DNA of 51,872 nt, from IMG/VR virus record IMGVR_UViG_3300028653_000409, positions 1-51,872 of that record; one strand, written 5' to 3'. Numbering within the stretch: the stretch's first letter is position 1; each line of letters opens with the position of its first letter. Made by a program: the position numbers and the translations under genes. Positions 14,511 through 22,035 of the stretch are shown piece after piece. The notes under the pieces were generated by a model. It was not told where the DNA came from, made no database searches, and worked only from the letters and a program-made list of their open reading frames with translations. The stretch comes from a virus.

Positions 14511-15379
14511 CGACGCTCAAGCCAGGCGCCGCCAAGCGCTATGGCGTCAGCCTCAAGAACCTCGCTCTGCAGTTTGGCGGCAAGACGCTCGACCAAATCG
14601 GCGGCGCGACCCTATCGGAATTCGAGACCAAGCGGCGCACCGACGGCGTCACCGCCGGCACCATCCGCCGGGATCTTGCCTGTCTGTCATCGATGCTCAC
14701 CAGCGCGCAAGACTGGGAGTGGATCGACGACGGCGCCAACCCGATCCCCGCCTATCTGCGGCGCCGGGCCAAGCGCGGTCTCAAGGAGGCGCCAGGCCGC
14801 ACCCGCTATCTGACCAAAGCCGAGGAAGCCGTCTTGATCGACGCGGCGACGCCCGTCGGCGCGCTCACGAAGGCCGGCAAGCAGTTTGGCAAGCCCACCT
14901 GTGCGCGCGAGACGATCACCCTGTCGATCGACACCGGGCTGCGGCGCGAGGAGCTGTTCAGCCTCACATGGTCTCAGATCAACCTCAAGGCGGGAACCAT
15001 CACGACCACCACCAACACCAAATCCGGCCGCGCGCGCCTCGTGCCGTTGCCGGCGCGCAGCCGCACAATTCTCGGCACAATCCCCAGGCACATCGAAACG
15101 CCCTATGTATTCGTCAATCCAGACACCGGAGAGCGCTTCGTGCAGCAGAACAAGGGGCTCGCCGCCGCCGCCCGCCGCGCCGGCATCAAAGACCTAAAAT
15201 GGCACGATCTCCGCCGCACCGCCGGCTGCCGCTGGCTGCAGCGCGACGGCAAGACAATGGCGGAGGTATCATTGATGCTCGGCCATTCCAGCATTGTCGT
15301 GACCGAGGAATGCTATGCGTTCCTCGAGCCCGAAGCCGTGGCAAAATCTCTCGGCGCCGGCACAAAAACAGGCACATAG
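14300..15379 (+). CDS. int: tyrosine-recombinase integrase
   Basis: A 359-aa phage integrase: a basic arm-binding N-terminus, a SAM-like core-binding domain (about 60-145), and a catalytic domain with R215 (TGLRREEL), K241, H302 and R305 (HDLRRTAG), H329 (LGHSS) and the nucleophile Y339 (ECYAFL). All active-site residues are present. The attP-like tRNA-Gln 3' half lies 57 bases downstream. It is the last gene of the plus operon, so its expression should follow the repressible promoter at 11392-11420. Confidence 0.95.
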   Translation: MAGLYRRGKVYWARAQRQGREHRISLKTKDRSIAERRLRQWLGDLEAIRWGDKPRRTYDETSERFIREHLTTLKPGAAKRYGVSLKNLALQFGGKTLDQIGGATLSEFETKRRTDGVTAGTIRRDLACLSSMLTSAQDWEWIDDGANPIPAYLRRRAKRGLKEAPGRTRYLTKAEEAVLIDAATPVGALTKAGKQFGKPTCARETITLSIDTGLRREELFSLTWSQINLKAGTITTTTNTKSGRARLVPLPARSRTILGTIPRHIETPYVFVNPDTGERFVQQNKGLAAAARRAGIKDLKWHDLRRTAGCRWLQRDGKTMAEVSLMLGHSSIVVTEECYAFLEPEAVAKSLGAGTKTGT

Positions 15380-15380
15380 G

Positions 15381-15564
15381 ACAGCGGACTTTTTGTCATT
15401 CTCAAATGAAAACAACTCGCTAGACTATCAGCGTAGCGGACTCTGACTCCGTCGATCTAGGTTCAAATCCTAGTTCCCCAGCCACCGTTTTTAATTGAAA
15501 TCATTATCATTTTTCTCCGGATCAGCCGGCGGACAAGGCCGACAAACGCGAACAGACAGCGGAC
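15381..15564 (+). promoter_or_regulatory. candidate integrase arm-type sites
   Basis: ACAGCGGAC occurs in direct orientation at 15381-15389 and 15556-15564, on either side of the tRNA-like core. Such spaced arm sites are expected for a tyrosine integrase. The assignment is tentative because the motif is short. Confidence 0.4.
15436..15484 (+). other. attP core: 3' half of tRNA-Gln(CUG)
   Basis: These 49 bases form an anticodon arm (stem GCGGA/TCCGT, loop CTCTGAC, anticodon CTG), a T arm (CTAGG-TTCAAAT-CCTAG), the acceptor strand TTCCCCA, discriminator G and CCA. No D arm or matching 5' acceptor precedes them, so it is not a complete tRNA. Phage integrases commonly use such a half to rebuild the host gene on insertion. 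The predicted host target is the 3' end of a tRNA-Gln(CUG) gene. Confidence 0.85.
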
Positions 15565-15845
15565 ATCGGACACACAGAAGTCGGCACAATCGACGCAATG
15601 CATGTTCGCATCCGTTCACCTTCTGGTGCTGATCGGCCGGCACCTGGGGGCTTCCACCGTCGCCCGGTTGCACGAGCTCCAGTTATGGGAGAAAACCCAT
15701 GATCGGAGGCAAACGGCTGAGGATGCGGGCCATGAGGTCAGTGATGATCTTATGCTCCCGCACCACCATTGGTTCCGCATTTATCCCTTGACAGCAAGTA
15801 CTGTTCGTGGTGGGATATCCCTCAACCGCAGGTGAGGGAATTCCG
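15485..15845. other. non-coding stretch between attP and the transposase
   Basis: About 360 bases without a supported gene. It holds the second candidate integrase arm site near its left end and the transposase promoter near its right end. A weak plus-strand frame (15602-15835) lacks any recognisable feature. No terminal inverted repeat of an insertion sequence was found by eye. Confidence 0.4.
15788..15816 (+). promoter_or_regulatory. candidate promoter of the transposase gene
   Basis: A perfect TTGACA at 15788-15793 is followed after 17 bases by a weak TGGGAT. It sits 30 bases before the transposase ATG, which itself has GGTGAGGG just upstream. Confidence 0.4.
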
Positions 15846-16742
15846 ATGGCCCGCTACACCCTTCAGCAGTTCCAATCCGAATACCCCAATGACGAGGCAT
15901 GCTTGGCCAAACTCATGGAGGTGAACTACGGCGGTACCGAAATTACATGCCCCGGATGTGGCGTTCAGCACGCCAAATTCCACGCCATGACCACCCGCAA
16001 GGCCTACGCTTGCCAAGAGTGCGGCCATCACATCTACCCGTGCGCCGGCACCATCTTCCACAAATCGAGCACGCCGCTGACGAAGTGGTTCTTCGCCATG
16101 TACCTGATGACCAGCACGCGCTCAGGCGTGGCCGCCAAAGAGCTAGAGCGGGCGCTGGGCGTGACTTACAAGACCGCGTGGCGAATGGCTCATGAACTTC
16201 GAAAGCTCATGGGCAGCGCAGATTATGCCGGCCCGCTCGGCGGCGAAGGCAAGCACGTCGAAGTCGACGAAACTCTAGTTGGTGGGCAGGCTCGCCGCCA
16301 CGGCAAGGGGAAGGGCCGGCGAGCAAAGAAAACCATTGTCATGGGCATGGTGGAGCGCGGCGGGATGCTTCGATCCGGCCCGGTTCCGGATGACCGCAAC
16401 TTTACGTTAGAGCCGGTGATCCTTGAGAACGTGATCCCTGACACCGTAGTCACGACCGACGGCCACACGTCCTACCAAAATCTCGGCTTGACCTATCAGC
16501 ACACGGCCGTCCGCCATTCTGAGAAGGAATACGTTCTCGGAAAGCACCACACGAACACGATCGAAGGACACTGGTCGCACTTCAAGCGCGCGATCAAAGG
16601 CACGCACGTCCACATTTCATCGAAGCATCTGTGGAAGTACTGCGCAGAGTTCAACTATCGGCGCAATTATCGCACGTCGCACGCTTTCATGTTCAATCGG
16701 CTTGTGGGGGCTTTCGCGCTGCCACGCCTACAAGACGCGTGA
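15846..16742 (+). mobile_element. ISXO2-like (IS1595 family) transposase gene
   Basis: A 298-aa transposase. An N-terminal zinc ribbon (C35/C38 in CPGCG, C56/C59 in CQECG) is followed by a helical region typical of the group (KWFFAMYLMTSTRSGVAAKE) and a DDE-type domain: D in EVDETLVGG, D in TTDGHTSY and the final NTIEGHWSHFKRAIKGTH block. It appears intact. Its 3' end overlaps the converging protease gene by 50 bases. No terminal inverted repeats were found by eye, so it may be an orphan or domesticated copy. Confidence 0.85.
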
Positions 16743-17820
16743 AATCCTCTTGGTGCGTGGGGTTCGCATCGCTGGAGGAATCGCCCTCCTGCTCAGTAGC
16801 GGACGTCAATGTGACGCCACTCTTTTTGGATACCTCAAAAAGATCTTTCCCTATTTCGTCTGTGATCTTCATAAGCTCCGTTCCTAGAATTAGGTCGTTC
16901 AGTTTCCAACCGGGAATCACGCCCATCATGCCGCTGTTCGAGCGGACGTACCAGTCGTGCATCGGCTTGTCGGTTGCCCCGGTTCTGACACGTTCACGAT
17001 CACCGAAGTAACAAAAGCTCACGCCTAAAAGGATCGGCCCAAATCCGAAATCCATGTTGCGACGTTTCCTGCGCAGCATTGGAAATTGCTGAAAGAGAGA
17101 TTCTTGAGCATCGGCGCTGTAGCGTTCAAGTCGCGCTTGAGGAGGAACGTACAAGAATACAGGCGATCCGCTATATCCGGAGAGCGAGCGCACTTCGACC
17201 AAAAAGCAATCCTGCCGAAAACCGTCGTCCATTAAAATCGGCTCAACCGGCATTTGAGAGATGTTCCCAAATCTCAAAGCGGGAATATTTATCTTCGCTC
17301 CCTCACGACCGATAAACCGTCCAACTGTGAAGACCTCATCTCCGATGCCGATATCGAGGCCCTCAATCGAGCTTCTTGTTACACAATTAAGCCCGCCAGC
17401 ATCCATGTACGGATATGGATGCAACGGAGCTAAGCCGAGAGGATAAACGGCAAGGTCATCGCCGGCCGGATGATAAATCCAGTTCCGCTCATCGAGCGTG
17501 AACGTGTCCATTTTGCCGGACTTGGTGTTGCTGCGGACAACCGAATTTCCGGCCTCTGCAACATGCTTATTCGTCACAAGGCACAAAAACGTCGTGACGA
17601 CTTGGTGGTCCAGATTCGCGACCGGCGAACCGATCAGAAATCCCGTTCCACCGATGCGTTCGCCTTTTTCGGCGGCATCTTCGCACGGATAAAGGTAGAC
17701 GACGCAATTCAGATATCGCTCGTCTAGGCGCGGCATGTCGCGGACCCACATCTGAAGGGGGTAACCACGTCTAGAGTACCGCGTTTCGAAATGCCCGCTA
17801 CGGGGTTCGGAAGGCATCAT
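16693..17820 (-). CDS. trypsin-like serine protease (accessory gene)
   Basis: A 375-aa protein with a chymotrypsin-fold triad: H86 in LVTNKHV after GGTGFLIG, an Asp at 121-122 in DDLAVYPL, and S217 in SLSGYSGSPVF. No signal peptide is visible, so it should act in the cytoplasm. It lies between attP and the small-gene cluster, a typical place for accessory cargo. Its last residues run into the transposase gene on the other strand. Trypsin-like proteases occur as effectors in bacterial immunity, but its target here is unknown. Confidence 0.7.
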   Translation of the reverse strand: MMPSEPRSGHFETRYSRRGYPLQMWVRDMPRLDERYLNCVVYLYPCEDAAEKGERIGGTGFLIGSPVANLDHQVVTTFLCLVTNKHVAEAGNSVVRSNTKSGKMDTFTLDERNWIYHPAGDDLAVYPLGLAPLHPYPYMDAGGLNCVTRSSIEGLDIGIGDEVFTVGRFIGREGAKINIPALRFGNISQMPVEPILMDDGFRQDCFLVEVRSLSGYSGSPVFLYVPPQARLERYSADAQESLFQQFPMLRRKRRNMDFGFGPILLGVSFCYFGDRERVRTGATDKPMHDWYVRSNSGMMGVIPGWKLNDLILGTELMKITDEIGKDLFEVSKKSGVTLTSATEQEGDSSSDANPTHQEDFTRLVGVAARKPPQAD

Positions 17821-18070
17821 GTGTCAACTCAACCCTTACTTGGCGTGAGGGGATACACGGGATTGGTTCACATGCGACGCGCACGCGGGCGACACCCTCA
17901 GCGGGCCGACCTTGATCGCGCCATTCAATCATGGTGATGATGCATTGCACCGCTATCGCGTCGTCGTGCTCGGCAGCGATCTGCAGCATCACATCAAGAC
18001 TATCGTCGCGCGGCAGTGCGCAGGCCGGCGATGACAGAATAAGCGCGATGAAAAGCGCGATCGTTCTCAT
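17798..18070 (-). CDS. small exported protein
   Basis: A 90-aa product with a Sec signal peptide (MRTIALFIALILSSPACA, likely cleavage after ACA). The mature part has three cysteines, suggesting disulfides. It overlaps the start of the protease gene by 23 bases. It may act in the periplasm; no family recognised. Confidence 0.6.
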   Translation of the reverse strand: MRTIALFIALILSSPACALPRDDSLDVMLQIAAEHDDAIAVQCIITMIEWRDQGRPAEGVARVRVACEPIPCIPSRQVRVELTHDAFRTP

Positions 18071-18086
18071 CTGCTATGCCGCTCCT

Positions 18087-18386
18087 CTACCATGTGCCGC
18101 TTAGCGGCTCTTTCGGATCAAGCTTGTCGTTCGGGCTGAGCGGACGGCAAAGCTTCGCGTCCGCCGGCAAAAGCACATCGTGGCCGTCGATGACATGGCG
18201 GACCATCAGCGGGCCAGTTTGCGTTGCGCGGAGCAATTCGGAACCGTGAAGGTACGTCCCGTCGCAATCAAAAACGCGGTCGCCCTCAACGCGCGACACA
18301 CGATAGTCAGCCCACGAATGTCCGCATCGCTGATACGACACTGTATCGCCAACGCGGATTTCTTTGCCCGTCATGTCCTTTGCCAT
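18087..18386 (-). CDS. hypothetical SH3-like small protein
   Basis: A 99-aa product beginning MAKDMTGKEIRVGDTVSYQR, a pattern (RVGDxVxY, then EGDRVFDCDG) typical of small beta-barrel phage proteins. The GAGGAGCGCAGGAC leader gives the ribosome site. Function unknown. Confidence 0.6.
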   Translation of the reverse strand: MAKDMTGKEIRVGDTVSYQRCGHSWADYRVSRVEGDRVFDCDGTYLHGSELLRATQTGPLMVRHVIDGHDVLLPADAKLCRPLSPNDKLDPKEPLSGTW

Positions 18387-18398
18387 GTCCTGCGCTCC

Positions 18399-18635
18399 TC
18401 AAGTTTCGCTGATGCCGGCGAACTCCATCGCCGCGCTGATGTCGTCGAGCCAGCACCCAAGTTCGGGGCACTGCTCTTTCATGTAGCCGCGCACATCGTT
18501 CGGGACACCCTCCCAAGCGTCGAGCATTGGCCCGATCATCGGCATCACGGCCTTGGCCTGCGCCTTGCGTAAGTCCGCGCGCTCTTTCTCAACCTCACGA
18601 TTCGTGGGCGCCGATCCTCGGTGGCAGTGTGGCAT
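18399..18635 (-). CDS. hypothetical helical protein
   Basis: A 78-aa, largely helical product (NREVEKERADLRKAQAKAV, later DVRGYMKEQCPELGCWLDD). Start 18635 has GGAGGG six bases upstream; an in-frame ATG at 18656 lies ahead of that site and was not used. No family recognised. Confidence 0.6.
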   Translation of the reverse strand: MPHCHRGSAPTNREVEKERADLRKAQAKAVMPMIGPMLDAWEGVPNDVRGYMKEQCPELGCWLDDISAAMEFAGISET

Positions 18636-18645
18636 GACGGCCCTC

Positions 18646-18762
18646 CTATCGATCAATATCGATCTTGAAGTGAATGCGGCTCCAACCGCGTCGGCCGCTG
18701 TACCAAACCATCAACCAACAAGCTGCGATGCCGACAAGAAACCCGGACATGAACAAGACCAT
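18646..18762 (-). CDS. 38-aa single-pass membrane protein
   Basis: A short gene with GGAGCG nine bases before the ATG. The product starts MVLFMSGFLVGIAACWLMVW, a single membrane helix, then a basic tail. It is flanked by other genes of the same orientation and similar leaders. Confidence 0.55.
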   Translation of the reverse strand: MVLFMSGFLVGIAACWLMVWYSGRRGWSRIHFKIDIDR

Positions 18763-18776
18763 CGGCCGGCGCTCCG

Positions 18777-18896
18777 TTAGTTTCGCTGATGAATCCAGTT
18801 GATGAGCAACCACCAAAACCACACAAACGCGACGATAGCAGCGCCAGCAAACATGCCGTCGCCAAATCCTCTAGCGTATTCAGCCGCCGCTAACAT
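18777..18896 (-). CDS. 39-aa single-pass membrane protein
   Basis: A tiny gene with GGAG eight bases before the ATG at 18896. The product contains FAGAAIVAFVWFWWLLINWI, one aromatic-rich membrane helix. It differs in sequence from the neighbouring 38-aa protein but has the same size and plan. Confidence 0.55.
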   Translation of the reverse strand: MLAAAEYARGFGDGMFAGAAIVAFVWFWWLLINWIHQRN

Positions 18897-18907
18897 TTTG
18901 GTCGCTC

Positions 18908-19117
18908 CTATAGTGACTCGGTTTTGAACACGAACGGCAACCCGCAGTGCCGACAAGCCGTCGGCTGGCGCACCCGCCATTGATGCGGCGTTTTGCAGCG
19001 CGGGCACATGACCGCCGAAAAGTCTTTCGACCCCATGTCGATGCCGACAAACGTCGCCCGCGCGAAATTTCCGGTCGCCGCGTCCAACAACCCCTCGATG
19101 ATCTTGTCAGCGGACAT
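18908..19117 (-). CDS. zinc-ribbon protein
   Basis: A 69-aa product with CPRC and CRHCG pairs (MCPRCKTPHQW, TACRHCGLPFVF). GGAGGA lies five bases before the ATG at 19117; longer starts give unrelated sequence. It probably binds one zinc ion; function unknown. Confidence 0.65.
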   Translation of the reverse strand: MSADKIIEGLLDAATGNFARATFVGIDMGSKDFSAVMCPRCKTPHQWRVRQPTACRHCGLPFVFKTESL

Positions 19118-19128
19118 CCGATCCTCCC

Positions 19129-19266
19129 CTACTGTTCGTATTTCTTGAAGGCCGCGCGGGCGATGGCGCGGCAATAGCGCGTGTTCGCCCAGCCCATGGG
19201 GCGATACCATCCGAGACGGTAGAGCGGCAACACCGCCCACTGCATCCAGTCCCAGAACCTCACCAT
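19129..19266 (-). CDS. 45-aa Trp/Arg-rich protein
   Basis: A short gene with GAGGAG before the ATG at 19266. The product is aromatic and basic (FWDWMQWAVLPLYRLGWYR) and ends with a lysine-rich helix. It may be an amphipathic peripheral membrane protein. No family recognised. Confidence 0.5.
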   Translation of the reverse strand: MVRFWDWMQWAVLPLYRLGWYRPMGWANTRYCRAIARAAFKKYEQ

Positions 19267-19284
19267 CGGGTCCGCTCCTCTACC

Positions 19285-19530
19285 TTAGCCCTGACGCGGG
19301 CTGTGGTTGATCTCTGCGCTCGCCTTCGCACCGCCCCAACTGAGCATGTTGCCGCGCACGGCGCGCTTGGCGATCTCGATGCCGCGCGCCTGTCCTTCCT
19401 TGTCGATCATGTCGAGGGCGATCTTGCGAGCGAGGTGGGTCGCCATGCCGGCTTGCGTCTCCATGTTGACCGGCATCAGCCAAAGCAGGCCGTAGATGAT
19501 CTCAACGTTGGCTTTCTCTTGATCGGTCAC
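19285..19530 (-). CDS. hypothetical protein
   Basis: An 81-aa helical product (NVEIIYGLLWLMPVNMETQA, HLARKIALDMIDKEGQARG). The leader TAGAGGAGCTGGGTC supplies the ribosome site; the start may be the GTG or the ATG within MTDQEK. No domain recognised. Confidence 0.6.
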   Translation of the reverse strand: MTDQEKANVEIIYGLLWLMPVNMETQAGMATHLARKIALDMIDKEGQARGIEIAKRAVRGNMLSWGGAKASAEINHSPRQG

Positions 19531-19542
19531 GACCCAGCTCCT

Positions 19543-19770
19543 CTAATGACTCGGCGGCGCCGGCAACGGCTGCCAATGCGTCGGGTTGAACGGGTGCTCC
19601 GGCGCCAGCTCGTTTACGCTGGTATAGAAGCCGGGTTCCTCGGGATCGTCGAACCAATGCACCACGGTTGGTGGGTTTGTGTTGTTCGTGAACCTGATGC
19701 CGATCGGAAGGCGATAGGCCAGGATGTGCGATCCGTCGCGCGGCGCTGTTGAGATTGGTCGCCAGTCCAT
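19543..19770 (-). CDS. DUF551-like small protein, copy 1
   Basis: A 75-aa protein with the family pattern W-R-P-I-S-T-A-P-R-D-G near the start and THWQPLPAPP at the end. It is a paralogue of the plus-strand gene at 20957, and the two lie in opposite orientation on either side of the serine recombinase. GGAGGGCCGG overlaps the start region. Function of the family is unknown. Confidence 0.65.
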   Translation of the reverse strand: MDWRPISTAPRDGSHILAYRLPIGIRFTNNTNPPTVVHWFDDPEEPGFYTSVNELAPEHPFNPTHWQPLPAPPSH

Positions 19771-19781
19771 CCGGCCCTCCG

Positions 19782-20543
19782 TTAGTTTGAGTTGGGGATC
19801 GGATGCAGCTTGCGCCACTCCGACCGCTCTTTGTCCGTCTTAGACCGCCAGCCAGGAAACCAGTGATTGATTGCCGGCGCGCTGATTGCCTTGGTCACTT
19901 CCTTTTTCTTTAACTTGTAGGTGACCTCGATCTGTTCTGCGATGCGAGAGATCGGCGTATTCGTGGTCAGCAGCATCTTTTCGATCTGCTTGAACTGCGC
20001 TCGCGACATCCGAACCTGCCGGCCGAGAGGAACGCCGCGCTCTTTGAGCCGCGCCATGCCGGCCTTGGTCCGCTCGACTGTCATATCGCGCTCTAACTGC
20101 GCAAGACTGGCGAGCATGTGCAGGTAGAACTTGCCGAATGGCGTGCGCGTATCGAGCTGTTCGGTCAGGCTGACGAGGTTCCACTGTTCCTTGCGGAACT
20201 CCTCCATAAGGTCGATTAGACCCTTCACGTCCCTGCCGAGCCGGTCGAGCTTGTAGACCACCAAGGTCCATCCGGGGCGCCCTCGCATCAGCATGAGAGC
20301 CAAGCGTAGCTGCTTCCGGTTCATCTTGGCACCGGAGCCAGTATCAACGAAAAGGTTGTTGTCCGGAATGCCGCGCTTTTTCATGAGCGCGATCTGCATG
20401 TCCGCGCTTTGGTCGCTGGCCGAGACACGGCAGTACCCAACTTCCTCTGTCGGGTCTGGTTCATCCATGGCGTCCGCCGGTAGCGGGCCGGCGGCTCCGT
20501 TCCATTTCCGAATCGTTTTCAACGCTTTAGAAGCCTTGACCAT
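19782..20543 (-). CDS. serine recombinase (resolvase/invertase)
   Basis: A 253-aa small serine recombinase. The catalytic serine is S41 in GYCRVSASDQ, followed by the resolvase strings YKLDRLGRDVKGLI and LASLAQLERDM, the latter the start of the long E helix, then ERTKAGMARLKERG and a C-terminal helix-turn-helix (ISRIAEQIEV). An N-terminal extension of about 34 residues is unusual; a start at residue 26 is possible. The phage already has int, so this enzyme may invert or resolve accessory DNA instead. Confidence 0.85.
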   Translation of the reverse strand: MVKASKALKTIRKWNGAAGPLPADAMDEPDPTEEVGYCRVSASDQSADMQIALMKKRGIPDNNLFVDTGSGAKMNRKQLRLALMLMRGRPGWTLVVYKLDRLGRDVKGLIDLMEEFRKEQWNLVSLTEQLDTRTPFGKFYLHMLASLAQLERDMTVERTKAGMARLKERGVPLGRQVRMSRAQFKQIEKMLLTTNTPISRIAEQIEVTYKLKKKEVTKAISAPAINHWFPGWRSKTDKERSEWRKLHPIPNSN

Positions 20544-20570
20544 AGCAACGGTGACCGTTTCTGTGCTATC

Positions 20571-20586
20571 AAGCTATTTTTAGCTT
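20571..20586. promoter_or_regulatory. small hairpin or operator before the recombinase
   Basis: AAGCTA and TAGCTT arms around TTTT, 28 bases upstream of the recombinase start. It lies downstream of the candidate minus-strand promoter and could be a leader hairpin or binding site. Confidence 0.35.
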
Positions 20587-20591
20587 ACCTT

Positions 20592-20633
20592 TCCTACTTT
20601 ATTTTTGACATCCTGTCAAGTTGGTGCTATGGA
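20592..20633. promoter_or_regulatory. divergent promoters sharing a palindromic -35
   Basis: Plus strand: TTGACA (20605-20610), 17-nt spacer, TATGGA (20628-20633), serving the genes from 20664. Minus strand: TTGACA (20619-20614), 17-nt spacer and a weaker TAGGAA, serving the recombinase. The two -35 boxes form the inverted repeat TTGACA-TCC-TGTCAA, so one bound factor could control both directions. Confidence 0.6.
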
Positions 20634-20663
20634 ACGTTCGAACCAAAGATGGGGGCCCGAGCC

Positions 20664-20948
20664 ATGCCGTATCAGCCATCCGAACGCTTCGTTGGCGATG
20701 TGGCGGACGCGTTCGCCGAATGCAATTGCCTCCGCATCGAGAACGAGAGCCTACGCGCTCACGCTACTCACGAGCGCAGCCTTGGCGCCGAAGGGCCGAT
20801 GATCGAGTTGCAGAGTGCTCGCCAATGCATCGCGCGACTTGAGGAGGCGTTACGGGAGATTTCTTACCGCTACGCCGACCAAGACATGAGCCATGTAGAT
20901 TTTCGTGTCCGCGCCAAGCAAATTGCGGATGAAGCTCTCCAACCGTAG
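20664..20948 (+). CDS. hypothetical coiled-coil protein
   Basis: A 94-aa acidic helical product (ECNCLRIENESLRAHATHER, ARQCIARLEEALREIS). Start 20664 lies after GGGGGC; an in-frame ATG at 20649 is possible. It is the first gene after the divergent promoter. No family recognised. Confidence 0.55.
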   Translation: MPYQPSERFVGDVADAFAECNCLRIENESLRAHATHERSLGAEGPMIELQSARQCIARLEEALREISYRYADQDMSHVDFRVRAKQIADEALQP

Positions 20949-20956
20949 AGGCCGGC

Positions 20957-21163
20957 ATGAGCTACTGGAAACCGATAGACACAGCGCCCAAGGACGGGAC
21001 GCGCATCCTGTGCCAGAACAAATTCGGCGACATCAGCCACGCCAAATGGCTTGACGGAGATTCCGACGACAACACCATTGAGTGTTGGTGGAGCGAACAG
21101 GCTGACGACGAGTGGCACCCACTGTGGTGGGCGCCAGCGCTACCCGAACCAGATCAACCGTAG
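20957..21163 (+). CDS. DUF551-like small protein, copy 2
   Basis: A 68-aa paralogue of the minus-strand gene at 19543: it begins MSYWKPIDTAPKDGTRILCQ and ends in a tryptophan-rich region (EWHPLWWAPALPEP). The leader TAGAGGCCGGC precedes the ATG. Two related genes in inverted orientation around a serine recombinase is unusual. Confidence 0.65.
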   Translation: MSYWKPIDTAPKDGTRILCQNKFGDISHAKWLDGDSDDNTIECWWSEQADDEWHPLWWAPALPEPDQP

Positions 21164-21192
21164 GGGCCGGAAGGCCGCAACAGGAGACTATC

Positions 21193-21423
21193 ATGAGCAC
21201 GCACGACAAGAATGGACGGCCATGGGCACAGATTTCAGGTCTAAAAGAGGGCAGCCCGATCGAACTCGATGACGGGTTTGATTGTCAGCGAAAAGGCGCT
21301 CACATCGTCCACGCCGATGACGCTGGTCGGCTCTATTTCAACTGCCGCTCGGGTCGACACCACCTGGACGGCCAAGCCGATGATGGTGAACATTGCGTTG
21401 GTATTTATCACGGACAATCATAG
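21193..21423 (+). CDS. hypothetical protein
   Basis: A 76-aa product (WAQISGLKEGSPIELDDGFD, then GAHIVHADDAGRLYFNC and a His-rich end). CAGGAGAC precedes the ATG. Possible metal ligands (Cys/His) are scattered but form no clear motif. Confidence 0.6.
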   Translation: MSTHDKNGRPWAQISGLKEGSPIELDDGFDCQRKGAHIVHADDAGRLYFNCRSGRHHLDGQADDGEHCVGIYHGQS

Positions 21424-21539
21424 GAATTTAGATTGTGGCGAGCGCCCTGGACCGTCCTCGCTCGCGGTCATCTTGTAAGCTAGGCACTCCGCAAGCCGCC
21501 GAGGCGGGCCACAGCGTCTCAAACATAGAGGCCGGAACC

Positions 21540-21935
21540 ATGAGGGGGCTTATCGCCATGGGATTAATATCAGTGCTGTTTGGGTGTTCCGATGGCAGAT
21601 CAGAAGAGACATCGTCGGACGATGTTTCGCGAGCAGCGCTGACAATCGTGTGGCCTTTGCCCGAATGCAATAAGTCTTGGAGCGGAGGAACGATGTCCCA
21701 ATGCGATGTCGCACAAAAGCGTCTTGATGATCGGCGGGAAGAGTTCAAAAGTTTTGAGCCGGCGTGGATGCGGAAAGCCATAGAGCATTGGTTCGATTAT
21801 GCTCAGAGAAATATCAACGAGGCTCGCGAGGATTGCCGCACAAACAAAAGTCGAGCCGAACTGGATGCATACGACCGCCGCCGGAAGGCGGAAGCTGAAC
21901 GCACAAGAATGGTGCTGAAATCAATTGGAAGGTAG
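21540..21935 (+). CDS. predicted lipoprotein
   Basis: A 131-aa product with a lipoprotein signal (MRGLIAMGLISVLFGC, lipobox LFGC, Cys16). The mature part has several cysteines and long charged helices (WMRKAIEHWFDYAQRNINEA). The leader TAGAGGCCGGAACC gives the ribosome site. This is the second phage lipoprotein and probably an envelope effector expressed from the accessory plus operon. Confidence 0.65.
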   Translation: MRGLIAMGLISVLFGCSDGRSEETSSDDVSRAALTIVWPLPECNKSWSGGTMSQCDVAQKRLDDRREEFKSFEPAWMRKAIEHWFDYAQRNINEAREDCRTNKSRAELDAYDRRRKAEAERTRMVLKSIGR

Positions 21936-22035
21936 AGGCCGGCTCACGGCGTCGCCCACACGGATGCGATGATGACCAGCGCCAGCGATCCAATGAGAAT
22001 CGCGAGCAAAGTGGTGCGGGTTACACCAGTCGATC

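Noticed and set aside
14719-15423. Plus-strand frame of 234 codons inside int
   Set aside because: Different frame from the intact integrase, with extreme Arg/His content.
15400-15484. Complete tRNA-Gln gene
   Set aside because: Only the anticodon arm, T arm and 3' acceptor are present; there is no D arm or matching 5' acceptor strand.
15485-16800. Complete insertion sequence with terminal inverted repeats
   Set aside because: Transposase is intact but no matching terminal repeats or target duplication were found by eye.
21936-22035. Short minus-strand membrane frame starting GTG at 22039
   Set aside because: It has a hydrophobic start but no stop near by and reads into the antisense of the lipoprotein gene.
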